DNA of 64,000 nt from CAZGVW01 sp964529265 (GCA_964529265.1 CAZGVW010000190.1:46153-110152); one strand, 5' to 3'; shown: positions 27,231 through 36,116, counted from the first letter of the stretch. Numbers and translations are program-made. Notes: generated from the letters alone by a model not told the origin.

Positions 27231-28241
27231 GTGTCCCGCCGTGCGATTCTGACGTTGATCGGGCTTCTCGCGCTCGCGGCGCTCGCGGCGGCGCTGCGAC
27301 TGGGCGTCGCCCCGCCTTCGTCCGGCGCGGCGGGGTTCTCGCTTTCGCCGCTGTCGCTGCCGCTCGATGGGTTCGAGTGGCGCATCCGCGGGCAGCGCGT
27401 GGCGTGCGGGGTGATCGTCGGCGCGGCGCTCGCTGTGGCGGGCGCGATGCTCCAGGCGCTGCTTCGCAACCCGCTGGCGGAGCCCACGGTGCTTGGGCTG
27501 ACATACGGCGCCGGGCTCGGCGTGGTCGTTTCGATCTACCTGGTGTACCTGGCCACGGGCTCCCTTGCGCAGTACGTGACTCCGGTTGCGCCCGCGGTGA
27601 TCGGGGCGTGCGCCGCGCTGGCCGTGGTGTATGCGCTTGGTCAGCGTGGGGGATTCATCGAGCCGATCTCGCTCATCCTCGTCGGCGTGGTGGTGAGCGT
27701 GACGTGCGGCGCGGGGATCGTGTTCGTGCAGAACCTGCTTCCGATTCAGGGGTGGGCGCTTTCGGTTCAATGGACGATGGGCGCGCTGCGCGACGATCTT
27801 TCGTGGCCGTTCGTGGCGTGGATCGGCGCGCTCGTCGCCGCCGGAAGTGTTCTTGGGGCCTGGCTGGGGCCGGCCATGGACGCCGCGACGCTGCCGGACG
27901 ATGAGGCGAAGAGTGTGGGTGTGCGTCTGGAGCGGCTGCGCCTGGCGCTCTTTCTCGCGGCGGGGGCGATGACGGCGGGGGCTGTGCTGCTCGCGGGGCC
28001 CATCGGATTCGTCGGACTCGTGTGCCCGCACGCGGTGCGCCTGCTCGCGGGGCCGAGTCATCGGCCGCTCATCATCGGCTCGGCGTTCGCGGGCGCAGCG
28101 CTGATCGTGGCGGCGGATGCGCTGGTGCGGCTTGTGAATCTCGGCGGAGGCCGGATGCCGCTCGGAGTGCTGACGGCGCTGGCCGGCGGGCCGGTGTTCA
28201 TTCTGCTCCTGCGACGCTCCTGGCGCGAGGCCTCGCTGTGA
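27231..28241 (+). CDS. FecCD-family ABC importer permease (iron-siderophore/cobalamin type)
   Basis: A 336-residue polytopic permease of the BtuC/FecCD family with about nine to ten membrane segments. Family blocks include RGQRVACGVIVGAALAVAGA followed by MLQALLRNPLAEPTVLG, and near the C-terminus GPIGFVGLVCPHAVRLLAG, where the coupling helix contacts the ATPase. GTG 27231 is preferred; an earlier GTG at 27180 would almost touch the divergent sigma-like gene. The stop overlaps the start of the ATPase gene (GTGA). Substrates of this family are ferric siderophores, haem or cobalamin. No substrate-binding protein gene is adjacent. Confidence 0.9.
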   Translation: MSRRAILTLIGLLALAALAAALRLGVAPPSSGAAGFSLSPLSLPLDGFEWRIRGQRVACGVIVGAALAVAGAMLQALLRNPLAEPTVLGLTYGAGLGVVVSIYLVYLATGSLAQYVTPVAPAVIGACAALAVVYALGQRGGFIEPISLILVGVVVSVTCGAGIVFVQNLLPIQGWALSVQWTMGALRDDLSWPFVAWIGALVAAGSVLGAWLGPAMDAATLPDDEAKSVGVRLERLRLALFLAAGAMTAGAVLLAGPIGFVGLVCPHAVRLLAGPSHRPLIIGSAFAGAALIVAADALVRLVNLGGGRMPLGVLTALAGGPVFILLLRRSWREASL

Positions 28242-29038
28242 CGCTTTCGGCGGAACAGATCACGTTCGGCTACAACGCCCGGCGGCCCGTGCTGCGCGAA
28301 GTATCCGCTGAGTTCAGGCCCGGGCGCGTCACGGCCCTGATCGGGCCGAACGGAGCGGGCAAGACGACGCTGCTGCGCCTGCTGCTGGGCGCGCGGCGGC
28401 CATGGTCGGGCTCGGCGACCCTCGACGGTCGCGCGACGCATGCCCTGTCGGCGCGCGAGCGGGCCGAACGCATGGGGTATGTCTCGCAGCGCCCGGCGGT
28501 CTCGGCGAACTTCTCATCGCGGCAGGTTGCGGCGCTCGGACGGCATGTGCTTCCGCGCGACGACGACGCCGTCGATCGCGCTCTGCGCCTGCTCGACATC
28601 CATGACCGGGCGGATGACCCGTTCGCGTCTCTCAGCGCCGGCCAGCAGCAGCGCGTCGCCCTGGCTCGAGCGCTCGCGCAGCTCGACCGCTCCGACTCGC
28701 GCGCGGCGGGAACACGCGTTCTGCTTGCGGATGAACCGATCTCCGCACTCGATCCGCGTCATGCGATCGCGGCGCTTCGCGCCCTGCGCACACTCGCCCT
28801 GGAAGGCGTCATCATCGTTGCTGCGATGCACGACCTCGGCGCCGCGATGAGGTTCGCCGACGACGCCCTGCTGCTGAACGCCGAGGGCGCGGTCGCCGGG
28901 ATGGGGAGCGTCGCCGCCATTCTCTCCTCGCCGGCGCTCGAGGATGTCTTCGGCGCGCGGTTCCACATCCTGAACACCCCCCACGGCGCGACGGTTCTCC
29001 CGGTTGAGACCGAAGCCGACGCCGCCCACGGGCTATGA
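28238..29038 (+). CDS. ABC importer ATP-binding protein (FecE/BtuD type)
   Basis: A 266-residue ATPase with Walker A GPNGAGKT, Q-loop YVSQRP, signature LSAGQQQRVALARAL and Walker B VLLADEPISALDP. The GTG start overlaps the permease stop by four bases, so the two make a coupled importer pair. Similarity of layout to FecE/BtuD (Q-loop position, length) supports iron-chelate or cobalamin import. A ten-residue Ser/Arg-rich insertion (RSDSRAAGT) sits between the signature motif and Walker B. The next gene starts 10 bases later and may be part of the operon. Confidence 0.92.
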   Translation: MTLSAEQITFGYNARRPVLREVSAEFRPGRVTALIGPNGAGKTTLLRLLLGARRPWSGSATLDGRATHALSARERAERMGYVSQRPAVSANFSSRQVAALGRHVLPRDDDAVDRALRLLDIHDRADDPFASLSAGQQQRVALARALAQLDRSDSRAAGTRVLLADEPISALDPRHAIAALRALRTLALEGVIIVAAMHDLGAAMRFADDALLLNAEGAVAGMGSVAAILSSPALEDVFGARFHILNTPHGATVLPVETEADAAHGL

Positions 29039-29048
29039 TCCCACACGA

Positions 29049-29771
29049 ATGGGTCAGAACATCAACGTCAACCTGATCATTGTCCTGATCATCCTCTTCG
29101 CCCCCGTTGCGCGCCTGCTGTGGGCCAAGATCCAGCGGGCGCGGGCGAATCGCCAGGTTCGCCGGGAGAGCGAGCGGCTTCAGGAAGAATCGCTGCGGAC
29201 CGGGCGCGTCTTCACCGCGCCTGCGGGGCCGGGCCAGCCCCCCGTCAATCAGACGCCGGAGATGCGGACGCTCGCTGAGCGCCGGCAGGCCCAGATCCGC
29301 GCGCTGCGTGAGCAACAGGCCAACCGCGGCCGACAAATCCCGCCCCGCACCACCGTCCTGCTTCCCACCTCGCCCGGCTATCCGACGACCCTTCCGGGGG
29401 CGCCCTTTCGCCCGGTTGCGGCCCCTCCCGGCGCTCGGCCGACGCCGGGCGCCCCTGTTCCTGTCGGTGTGCCCGTCCGCCAGGCTCAACGAGGCCGCCA
29501 GTCCCCCCCCGCCCGGCGGGAGGCTCAGCGGGGCGCCGGACAGCAGCCATTTCGAGGCGGGGCGCGGGGGGCGCCGCCCCCGCAGGCCGCCTCCGGGCCG
29601 GAGCGGACGACCCTGCGAGAAGCGCCCGTGACGGAATCGGCGCCGCCAGCCCCGAGGCCGAGCAGCGAGGCTGTGCTCGGCGGGACGCTCGGTGTGGATG
29701 ACCTCCGGCGGGCGGTGGTCCTCAGGGAAATCCTCGATCCGCCACTCGCCATGCGAGAGGGAGAGGGCTGA
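29049..29771 (+). CDS. Hypothetical membrane-anchored proline-rich protein
   Basis: A 240-residue protein with one N-terminal membrane segment (about 7-25: VNLIIVLIILFAPVARLLW) and a basic helical stretch (27-55). A long Pro/Arg/Ala-rich low-complexity region follows (70-210). A short ordered C-terminal motif, DDLRRAVVLREILDPPLAMR, ends the chain. Helical ends of the type L-R-x-A-x-x-x-x-E-I-L-x-P-P-x-A-x-R occur in planctomycete hypothetical proteins with similar layout. It probably mediates protein contact. The gene follows the importer ATPase by 10 bases, but a shared function is not indicated. Confidence 0.72.
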   Translation: MGQNINVNLIIVLIILFAPVARLLWAKIQRARANRQVRRESERLQEESLRTGRVFTAPAGPGQPPVNQTPEMRTLAERRQAQIRALREQQANRGRQIPPRTTVLLPTSPGYPTTLPGAPFRPVAAPPGARPTPGAPVPVGVPVRQAQRGRQSPPARREAQRGAGQQPFRGGARGAPPPQAASGPERTTLREAPVTESAPPAPRPSSEAVLGGTLGVDDLRRAVVLREILDPPLAMREGEG

Positions 29772-29833
29772 GGGGGCTGATGCCCGCCGGGCACGGGGCG
29801 GCGCGACCTTCCCCGGTATACTCCCCGCCCCCA

Positions 29834-31000
29834 ATGCCCTCCCGATCGATCAGCAAGTCCCGTGGAAAGGCCCGCCGAGGCCCGCGGCCACGCGGGGGCG
29901 AGGGGGAGCGATCGCCCCATGCCCTTCGGACGGCCCGCCTTCGGCGCTTGATGGACAATCGCGGGCTGGACGCGCTCCTGATCACGAATCCCGCGGATAT
30001 CCGGTACCTGACGGGGTTCCGGGGAGAAGACAGTTACGCGGTGGTGGGCAGCCGCGGGCTGGTGGTGATTTCCGACTTCCGGTTTCAGGAGGAGTTGGCC
30101 CGGCTGAACGGGCACGTGCGGGTTCACATTCGCGGCGCCGGGCCGATGATGAACGCGGTGCGCGATGTTGCCCTTGCGGCGCGACCGGCGCCCGGCAGGA
30201 TCGGTGTTCAGGCTGAGCACGTGAGCCTGGAGCAGAGGCGGCTGCTTGCGGCGGCCGTCGGCGCCCGGCGGATCACGCCGGTGGCGGGGCTGCTGGCGGA
30301 GGTGCGGCTGATCAAGGACGCCTCCGAGATCGGGTTGCTGCGCAGGGCGCTGCGGATCCAGGAGGAGGCGCTGATCGCGACCCTGGAGTCGATTCGGCCG
30401 GGACAATCGGAATCTCTCATCGCGGCGCGGCTGGAGTACGAAATGAAGGCCCGCGGCGCGGAGGGCATCTCGTTTGCGCCCATTGTCGCGGCGGGCGCCA
30501 ACGGCTCCCTGCCGCACGCGGTTCCGGGCGAGGCGAAGGTGGCGAACGGCAAGCCGCTGCTGATCGACTGGGGCGCGAGAGTGGGCGGGTATTGCGCGGA
30601 TTTGACGCGGACGTTCACGTTCGGAAGATGGCCGAAGCCGCTTGCGAGTGTTTATCAGGTGGTTTTACGGGCGCAGGAGGCGGCCATTCAGGCGATCCGG
30701 CCGGGCGCGAGGGCCGCGGATGTGGACGCCGTCGCGCGGGACATCATTTCGATGGCGGGGTACGGCGATCAGTTCGGGCACAGCCTCGGGCACGGCATCG
30801 GGCTGAACGTTCACGAGAACCCGCGGCTGGCCCGGACGTCGAAGGACGTGCTGCGGCCGGGCATGGTCGTCACGGTGGAGCCGGGTGTGTACCTTCCGGG
30901 CATCGGCGGCGTGCGCATCGAGGACGATGTCCTGGTCACGGAGCGGGGCCACGAAGTTCTTTCCTCTCTCCCGAAGAGCATCGAATGGGCGACACGATGA
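29834..31000 (+). CDS. M24 metallopeptidase (Xaa-Pro dipeptidase/aminopeptidase type)
   Basis: A 388-residue pita-bread metallopeptidase. After a basic disordered head (1-30) comes a creatinase-like N-terminal domain (about 32-155: LDALLITNPADIRYLTGFRG). The catalytic domain has the five metal ligands of the family: Asp245, Asp256, His320 (GHSLGHGIGLNVHE), Glu349 (TVEPGVY) and Glu363 (IEDDVLV). It cleaves Xaa-Pro bonds by family analogy. The stop overlaps the accB start (ATGA at 30997-31000), an arrangement also known from efp-pepP-accBC type neighbourhoods. No efp is present here. Confidence 0.92.
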   Translation: MPSRSISKSRGKARRGPRPRGGEGERSPHALRTARLRRLMDNRGLDALLITNPADIRYLTGFRGEDSYAVVGSRGLVVISDFRFQEELARLNGHVRVHIRGAGPMMNAVRDVALAARPAPGRIGVQAEHVSLEQRRLLAAAVGARRITPVAGLLAEVRLIKDASEIGLLRRALRIQEEALIATLESIRPGQSESLIAARLEYEMKARGAEGISFAPIVAAGANGSLPHAVPGEAKVANGKPLLIDWGARVGGYCADLTRTFTFGRWPKPLASVYQVVLRAQEAAIQAIRPGARAADVDAVARDIISMAGYGDQFGHSLGHGIGLNVHENPRLARTSKDVLRPGMVVTVEPGVYLPGIGGVRIEDDVLVTERGHEVLSSLPKSIEWATR

Positions 31001-31452
31001 TGGACGTGGACAAACTGAAGGCGCTCGTGCAGCTAATGGTCGAGAACGACCTTTCGGAACTCGACCTTCGCGACAGCGACCGCACGATCACGATCAAGCG
31101 CCACGGGGGGACGTTTACTCCGCACGTGGTTCACGCGCCGGGGCCCTCGATGAACGCCGGGGCGGGGCCCATCGCTGCATCGCAGGCGGCGCCCGCGGAC
31201 GCGGACGCGGGCCTGTCGCCGATTGCGTCGCCGATGGTGGGCACGTTCTACTCGGCGGCCAACCCGGATTCGCCGCCATTCGTTTCGGTGGGCAAGTCGG
31301 TGGGCCCTGACACGGTCGTGTGCCTGATCGAGGCGATGAAGGTGTTCAACGAAGTGAAGGCCGAGTGCTCGGGCGTGATCGAACGCGTGCTGGTCAAGAG
31401 CGGCGAGGCCGTCGAGTTCGGTCAGAAACTCTTCCTGGTCCGCCCAGCCTGA
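30997..31452 (+). CDS. accB: Biotin carboxyl carrier protein of acetyl-CoA carboxylase
   Basis: A 151-residue AccB. The N-terminal helix DVDKLKALVQLMVENDLSEL is typical. A Pro/Ala linker (42-72) follows, then the biotinyl domain with the biotin-accepting Lys115 in CLIEAMKVFNEV. The ATG at 30997 overlaps the M24 peptidase stop; an in-frame ATG at 30985 is a longer alternative. accC follows 11 bases later. Together they form the biotin carboxylase part of acetyl-CoA carboxylase, the first step of fatty acid synthesis. The carboxyltransferase genes accA and accD are not in the window. Confidence 0.95.
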   Translation: MMDVDKLKALVQLMVENDLSELDLRDSDRTITIKRHGGTFTPHVVHAPGPSMNAGAGPIAASQAAPADADAGLSPIASPMVGTFYSAANPDSPPFVSVGKSVGPDTVVCLIEAMKVFNEVKAECSGVIERVLVKSGEAVEFGQKLFLVRPA

Positions 31453-31463
31453 TCGCGCCCGCC

Positions 31464-32807
31464 ATGTTCCACCGAGTGCTCATCGCCAACCGGGGGGAGA
31501 TCGCCCTCCGCATCATTCGCGCCTGCCGGGAGCTGGGCGTGGAGAGTGTGTGCGTGTACTCGACGGCGGATGCGGGCGCGCCGTATCTGCAGTACGCGGA
31601 TCAGGCGATCTGCATCGGGCCGCCGCCGGCGCGCGAGAGTTACCTGAACATTCCGCGGATCATCTCCGCGGCGGAGGTCTCGAACGCGGACGCGATTCAT
31701 CCGGGGTACGGGTTCCTGGCGGAGAATGCGCATTTTGCCGAGGTGTGCCGCGACTGCAACATCGCGTTCATCGGGCCGTCGCCGGAGGCGATGGGGCTGC
31801 TCGGGGACAAGGTGTCGGCGAAGCGGATTGCACGAGAGGCGAAGGTGCCGGTGTTTCCGGGCTCGGACGGGGCGATCGAGGAGATCGACAAGGCCGTCGA
31901 GGTGGCGAAGAAGGTCGGCTTCCCGGTGATCATCAAGGCGTCGGCGGGCGGGGGCGGGCGCGGCATGCGGGTGTGCCGCAACGAGGGCGAACTGCGGAAC
32001 AACGTGGCGGCGGCGCAGCAGGAGGCGGCCGCGGCGTTCGGCAACGGCGCGGTGTACATCGAGAAGTTCCTTGAGAGCGCGCGGCACGTCGAGGTGCAGG
32101 TGATCGGCGACCAGCACGGGAACGCGATTCACCTGTACGAGCGCGACTGCTCGACGCAGCGGCGGCATCAGAAACTGGTGGAGGAGGCGCCCGCGCCGCT
32201 GGTGGACCCGAGGCGGCGAGATGAGGTGTGCAAGGCCGCGGCGAAACTCATCAAGAAGGCGAACTACTGCGGCGCGGCGACGGTGGAGTTTCTGCTCGAC
32301 GACAAGCAGAACTTCTACATGCTCGAGGTGAACACTCGCGTTCAGGTGGAGCACCCCGTCTCGGAGATGATCACGGGAGTGGACATCGTGAAGACGATGA
32401 TCCGCGTGGCGGCGGGCGAAACGCTGCCCTATCGGCAGCGGGATATCTCCGTGCGCGGGCATGCGATCGAGTGCCGGATCAACGCGGAGGATCCGGACCG
32501 GAGCTTCGCGCCGTGCCCGGGGCGGATTGAGCGGTTCGATCCGCCCGGGGGCCCCGGTGTGCGGATGGATACGCACTGCGTGGCGGGGTACACGGTGCCG
32601 CCCAACTACGATTCGATGATCGGCAAACTGATCGTTCACGCGGACGACCGGCGGAGCGCCATCGAGCGCATGAGCCGGGCGCTCGCTGAACTGCACATCG
32701 AGCCCATTCGGACGACCGTTCCGCTGCACCGCAGGCTGATGGAGAACCACGCGTTCATCGAGGGTGGCGTGGACATTCACTACCTGGAGCGGTTGCTGAA
32801 GAAGTAG
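31464..32807 (+). CDS. accC: Biotin carboxylase subunit of acetyl-CoA carboxylase
   Basis: A 447-residue ATP-grasp enzyme that carboxylates biotin on AccB using bicarbonate and ATP. The N-terminal block FHRVLIANRGEIALRIIRA, the glycine-rich ATP lid IIKASAGGGGRGMRV, the ERDCSTQRRHQKLVEEAP segment and the catalytic block MLEVNTRVQVEHPVSE are all near-consensus. Length equals that of E. coli AccC (449). It ends the operon M24 peptidase-accB-accC; a hairpin at 32845-32875 separates it from the convergent secreted-protein gene. Confidence 0.97.
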   Translation: MFHRVLIANRGEIALRIIRACRELGVESVCVYSTADAGAPYLQYADQAICIGPPPARESYLNIPRIISAAEVSNADAIHPGYGFLAENAHFAEVCRDCNIAFIGPSPEAMGLLGDKVSAKRIAREAKVPVFPGSDGAIEEIDKAVEVAKKVGFPVIIKASAGGGGRGMRVCRNEGELRNNVAAAQQEAAAAFGNGAVYIEKFLESARHVEVQVIGDQHGNAIHLYERDCSTQRRHQKLVEEAPAPLVDPRRRDEVCKAAAKLIKKANYCGAATVEFLLDDKQNFYMLEVNTRVQVEHPVSEMITGVDIVKTMIRVAAGETLPYRQRDISVRGHAIECRINAEDPDRSFAPCPGRIERFDPPGGPGVRMDTHCVAGYTVPPNYDSMIGKLIVHADDRRSAIERMSRALAELHIEPIRTTVPLHRRLMENHAFIEGGVDIHYLERLLKK

Positions 32808-32844
32808 GCCACGGGGAGTGGGCAATAGGCCATGGCAGAAGCAA

Positions 32845-32875
32845 CGCGAGGCTGGACGATACGTCCAACCTCGCG
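32845..32875. terminator. Hairpin between convergent genes
   Basis: A 14-base stem with one mismatch (CGCGAGGCTGGACG and CGTCCAACCTCGCG) and an ATA loop lies 38 bases after the accC stop and 33 bases past the end of the convergent gene. There is no T-tract, so it may act as a two-way stop or only stabilise the mRNA ends. Confidence 0.55.
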
Positions 32876-32907
32876 CCGCCGCGTTCCCTCATCTGCTTGG
32901 CGCTGCT

Positions 32908-34116
32908 TCAGACCGGGAAGCAGACGCCCCATTGGCCGAGAAGAAGCGCCAGATCTTCGGCGCCGACTGTGCCATTGCCGCTGATGTCGGCGACGCCGGG
33001 GTTGCCCCAGAGACCGAGCAGGATGGCGAGGTCGGCAGCGCCGACGACTCCGTCGCCGTCGAAGTCGGCGGCGCAACCCTGGGGAAGTTCCTCTTCGTCG
33101 TCATCCTCAAAGCCGGGCAGGGTCGGCAGGCCGCCGGGCGCGGGCCGCAGCCTGACGATGATTCGGTCCTGGAGGGGACGGAGGATTACACCGGGAATTG
33201 TGTTCGGCGCGCTCGTAGAACGGCAGCCGCAGAAGGCCTGGCCCTGGTTGTTTTCGATCAGTCCGCATCGCATCTCGATGTTGGAGCAGGGTCCGCTCGG
33301 GATGCCGCAATCGGAGCCATCGCACGCCAGGCAGCCGCTGTTGCCGCCCGGCGCGACGAGCCAGTTTCCGCACGGGTTGACGAAGCCGGCCAATTGGCCG
33401 TTCACGAGCACCTCGATGATTGGGGTCAGGTTCACGTCCTGGCGACCGAAGTTGCCGCCGAAACCCCACATCACCTTGACATCGAACTGATCAGGCCCGC
33501 CGCCGGGTGTCGGCACGAGTTCGACGGAATCGATGCGGCGATCCCAGAAGACGGGCTTGCCGTCTTCGAGGACCACGGTGCGGACATCGGGCGCGGGGTT
33601 CTGCTCAGGCAATCCGCCAGGCGCGGGGCGCAGGATCACGGTGATCTCATCGCCGGGATCGAATGGCTCGGGCGGGAATGGCGTCTGGATGGGCGGCGTC
33701 TGGCAGTGACACGACTGACAATCCGGGATGCATGGTCCTTCCGTGACGCACAGGAGCGTGCCTCCCACGGCGCCTGCGGACCACGATCCGCAGGATCCCT
33801 GGCACCCGGCGAAATCGCCGCACACGGACGTGCCTCCGTTGATGGCGACGCCGAGGGACACGGCGCTGCGCTGCACGCCGTTCACCATCAGCACCGCTTC
33901 CGTGGCCAGTGGCAGCGTTGAGGTCGTTTGTCCCACCTCGACGTGCCACATCAGGATGACCTGATAGACAAGGAGTCCGCGAGGACCACCTTCCGCCGGG
34001 ACAACGGCCACCGCGTCGATCTTCCGGTCGAACAGGACCTGCGCCTTCGCCGCCGCGGAACAACACGTCGCCGCGATCGCAGCGAGGAGCACCGATTTCG
34101 TTCTTGCGCTGAACAT
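32908..34116 (-). CDS. Secreted Cys-rich protein with internal duplication and dockerin-like tail
   Basis: A 402-residue exported protein (signal peptide about 1-25, ending AAAKA). The body is a tandem duplication. Each half starts with a V-L/F-x-D-R-K/R-I-D-A/S-V strand (VLFDRKIDAVAVVP and VFWDRRIDSVELVP) and has a C-G/C-x-x-C-rich middle. Each half closes with an I-x-V-x-L-R-P-A-P-G-G-L-P motif. The tail is two calcium-loop units, DFDGDGVVGAADLAILLGLW and DISGNGTVGAEDLALLLGQW. AGGAGA lies six bases before the ATG. No enzymatic motif was found; extracellular structural or binding function is inferred. It probably follows the gene at 34338-35120 as a separate unit. Confidence 0.85.
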   Translation of the reverse strand: MFSARTKSVLLAAIAATCCSAAAKAQVLFDRKIDAVAVVPAEGGPRGLLVYQVILMWHVEVGQTTSTLPLATEAVLMVNGVQRSAVSLGVAINGGTSVCGDFAGCQGSCGSWSAGAVGGTLLCVTEGPCIPDCQSCHCQTPPIQTPFPPEPFDPGDEITVILRPAPGGLPEQNPAPDVRTVVLEDGKPVFWDRRIDSVELVPTPGGGPDQFDVKVMWGFGGNFGRQDVNLTPIIEVLVNGQLAGFVNPCGNWLVAPGGNSGCLACDGSDCGIPSGPCSNIEMRCGLIENNQGQAFCGCRSTSAPNTIPGVILRPLQDRIIVRLRPAPGGLPTLPGFEDDDEEELPQGCAADFDGDGVVGAADLAILLGLWGNPGVADISGNGTVGAEDLALLLGQWGVCFPV

Positions 34117-34280
34117 GGGTGTTCTCCTATCGCTTGGAGATTGGGCTCCGCGGCGGGAGGCGCCCTCCGCGGGAGGCCGAGTTCCAGCCTCCACAGGGAC
34201 TCTGCTGCGAAGGCGGCGTTTCTCTCAGTTGGCGGAGAAAATCGCGGCGCCAGGGGCCATGTGCAGCAGCGCGCGCAACA

Positions 34281-34305
34281 GCGGCGCGGCCATCGGCCGC
34301 GCCGC
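34281..34305. terminator. GC-rich hairpin between two secreted-protein genes
   Basis: A perfect 11-base stem (GCGGCGCGGCC and GGCCGCGCCGC) with an ATC loop lies 33 bases past the stop of the minus-strand gene at 34338. The only nearby T-run (34318-34322) lies on the plus-strand side, so efficient termination of the minus-strand gene is not assured. Confidence 0.5.
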
Positions 34306-34337
34306 CGCGAACCAAGCGTTTTTCCATCGCGATTCGC

Positions 34338-35120
34338 TCAGCAGGGCCCCCACGAGCCGAGCAGGAGCGCCATGTCAGTGGCGTTGACGACACCATCGCC
34401 GTTGAGATCGCCCGGGCACGGGTTCCCGCGCGGGATCGGATGCCGGAAAATCAGGTACTCGCGGTGATCGAAACCGGGGTAGAACGGCGCATCGGGCCCG
34501 GCCTGCTGGCCGCTGTTGTACCAGATCCACGACAAGCCCGGAGAGATCGGCGCGAGCGATCCCCAGGGATTCAGCGGGGGAAACGTTCCGTTGTTGCAGC
34601 CGCCGGTCGTCACGCGCACCCAGCCGACGCTGCTGCCGAGGCCGCCGCTTGCCGACTCCGCCGCGCCGATCTGCGCGAACACCTCGTTCATCGTCGGGGC
34701 TTGCACCGCGACGTCTCGGTTGTCGCCGGTCGCAAACACTTCCCAGCACGGGCTGTTCGACGTCACTCGCTCGCCGTTGATGTTCAGGTCGAGGAGCAGG
34801 CCCTGCTGCACGCCGTCGTCGCTCCAGGCGACGATGTAGATGTAGTGGTGGAGATCCGGGATGGACAGGTGAAGCGACTGGGGCGTCAGCGGGCCATTGA
34901 TCACGGCGGTGTGAACGGCCGGCGCAGGAGAAACGCCCAGCGGACAGAATCCGCCGCCGCCACCCTCGAACCAGACCGATGTCGTCCCTGAGTACACCTG
35001 GTAGAAGTTGTCGCACACGATGTGGCCGGAGACGGTATGAACGGCGCTCGCCGAGGTCGAGGCGGCCGCGAGGGCGATGGCGGCTGCTCCGGCGCGCAGT
35101 GACTTCGTGTGATGATGCAT
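34338..35120 (-). CDS. Secreted protein with single dockerin-like unit at the C-terminus
   Basis: A 260-residue exported protein. The signal peptide (about 1-26) ends ASTSASA. A beta-rich domain follows (27-235: VHTVSGHIVCDNFYQVYSG; YIYIVAWSDDGVQQGLLLDL). The tail is one calcium-loop unit, DLNGDGVVNATDMALLLGSW, and the chain ends in GPC. AGGAG lies eight bases before the ATG. The enzyme class is unknown. Only one D-x-N-x-D-G loop is present, against two in most siblings here, so it is a half-tag. Confidence 0.85.
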   Translation of the reverse strand: MHHHTKSLRAGAAAIALAAASTSASAVHTVSGHIVCDNFYQVYSGTTSVWFEGGGGGFCPLGVSPAPAVHTAVINGPLTPQSLHLSIPDLHHYIYIVAWSDDGVQQGLLLDLNINGERVTSNSPCWEVFATGDNRDVAVQAPTMNEVFAQIGAAESASGGLGSSVGWVRVTTGGCNNGTFPPLNPWGSLAPISPGLSWIWYNSGQQAGPDAPFYPGFDHREYLIFRHPIPRGNPCPGDLNGDGVVNATDMALLLGSWGPC

Positions 35121-35256
35121 GATCGGGGCTCCTTGTGTCGGGGGTGGTCGAGGCTGACCGTGGTGTGTGGCCGCCCGCATCGCACGACGCGCCGGGCCAG
35201 AAGGAGAATCGCCGTTCCGGGCGAATTCCGGCGCGCCAAGCCGTGTCGATGTCGAA

Positions 35257-36048
35257 TCAGCCGGCGTGCCCGCCGCCGCGGAGGGCGTTCAGGACGTGGC
35301 TGTGCAGGCGCCCGTTGGTGGCGATCGCGCAGCCAGATTCGATGGTCGCTTCCCCCGAAAAGTCGGTGAACCGGCCCCCGGCCTCCTCCACCATCACCTT
35401 CATGGGGGCGATGTCCCACACCTTGACGCCGTATTCGATCCAGGCCTCCGCCTGTCCCCGGAGCACCGGAACGATGCCGGCAAGATCGGCGCCGCCGACG
35501 CCATACACGGCCGTGCGGACCAGTTCGGCCGCGCCGTCGCCGGCGCCGGACGCCAGAATCCGCCCCATGGCGCCGAGGCTGATCGTGGCCTTCGCCCAAT
35601 CGGCGAGGCTCGAAACGTGGCCACGCTCGCCATCGATGAAGCAGCCCAACCCGCGGGCCGCCCAGACGGCCTCTCCCCGCACCGGCAGGCCCATGGCGCC
35701 CACGACGACCTGGCTGCGGTGCTCCAGGGCGATGAGGGGGCCCCAGGTCTCGTAGCCGCGGGTGAAGCGCTGGGTGCCGTCGAGCGGGTCGATGATCCAC
35801 CGGAACTCCGGGCGGCCGTCGTGGGCGCCGGACTCCTCCGTGAGGATGGAGTGCTCGGGAAACGCGTCGCGGATGAGGCGGAGGATCGCGGCTTCGGCCT
35901 CGCGATCGGCGCGGGTGACGGGCGAGCCGTCGCCTTTCGTTTCGACTTCGACGCCTTGTTGGAAATGGCGCATCGCGGCCTCGCCGGCGGCGGCAACGGC
36001 GCGGCGGGCGACGTCGAGGGCGCGGTTCAGGTCGAGCGTCGCGGACAT
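35257..36048 (-). CDS. Inositol monophosphatase family phosphatase (HisN-like)
   Basis: A 263-residue Mg-dependent phosphatase. Metal-site residues are Glu71 (ILTEESG), Asp87 and Asp90 in WIIDPLDGTQRFTRG, and the second signature WDIAPMKVMVEEAGG. The segment DPLDGTQRF with Gln/Arg, rather than T-N-F/Y, is more like histidinol-phosphatase (HisN) than inositol monophosphatase. Candidate substrates are therefore histidinol phosphate or inositol phosphate. It lies 68 bases after the glycosyltransferase gene on the same strand and may be co-transcribed with it. Confidence 0.9.
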   Translation of the reverse strand: MSATLDLNRALDVARRAVAAAGEAAMRHFQQGVEVETKGDGSPVTRADREAEAAILRLIRDAFPEHSILTEESGAHDGRPEFRWIIDPLDGTQRFTRGYETWGPLIALEHRSQVVVGAMGLPVRGEAVWAARGLGCFIDGERGHVSSLADWAKATISLGAMGRILASGAGDGAAELVRTAVYGVGGADLAGIVPVLRGQAEAWIEYGVKVWDIAPMKVMVEEAGGRFTDFSGEATIESGCAIATNGRLHSHVLNALRGGGHAG

Positions 36049-36116
36049 GCGCGCATCGTACGAAGTGGAGCGCCGCGCGGCGAGCATCGGCGCGGCGGCC
36101 TCATGGGGCGCGGCCG

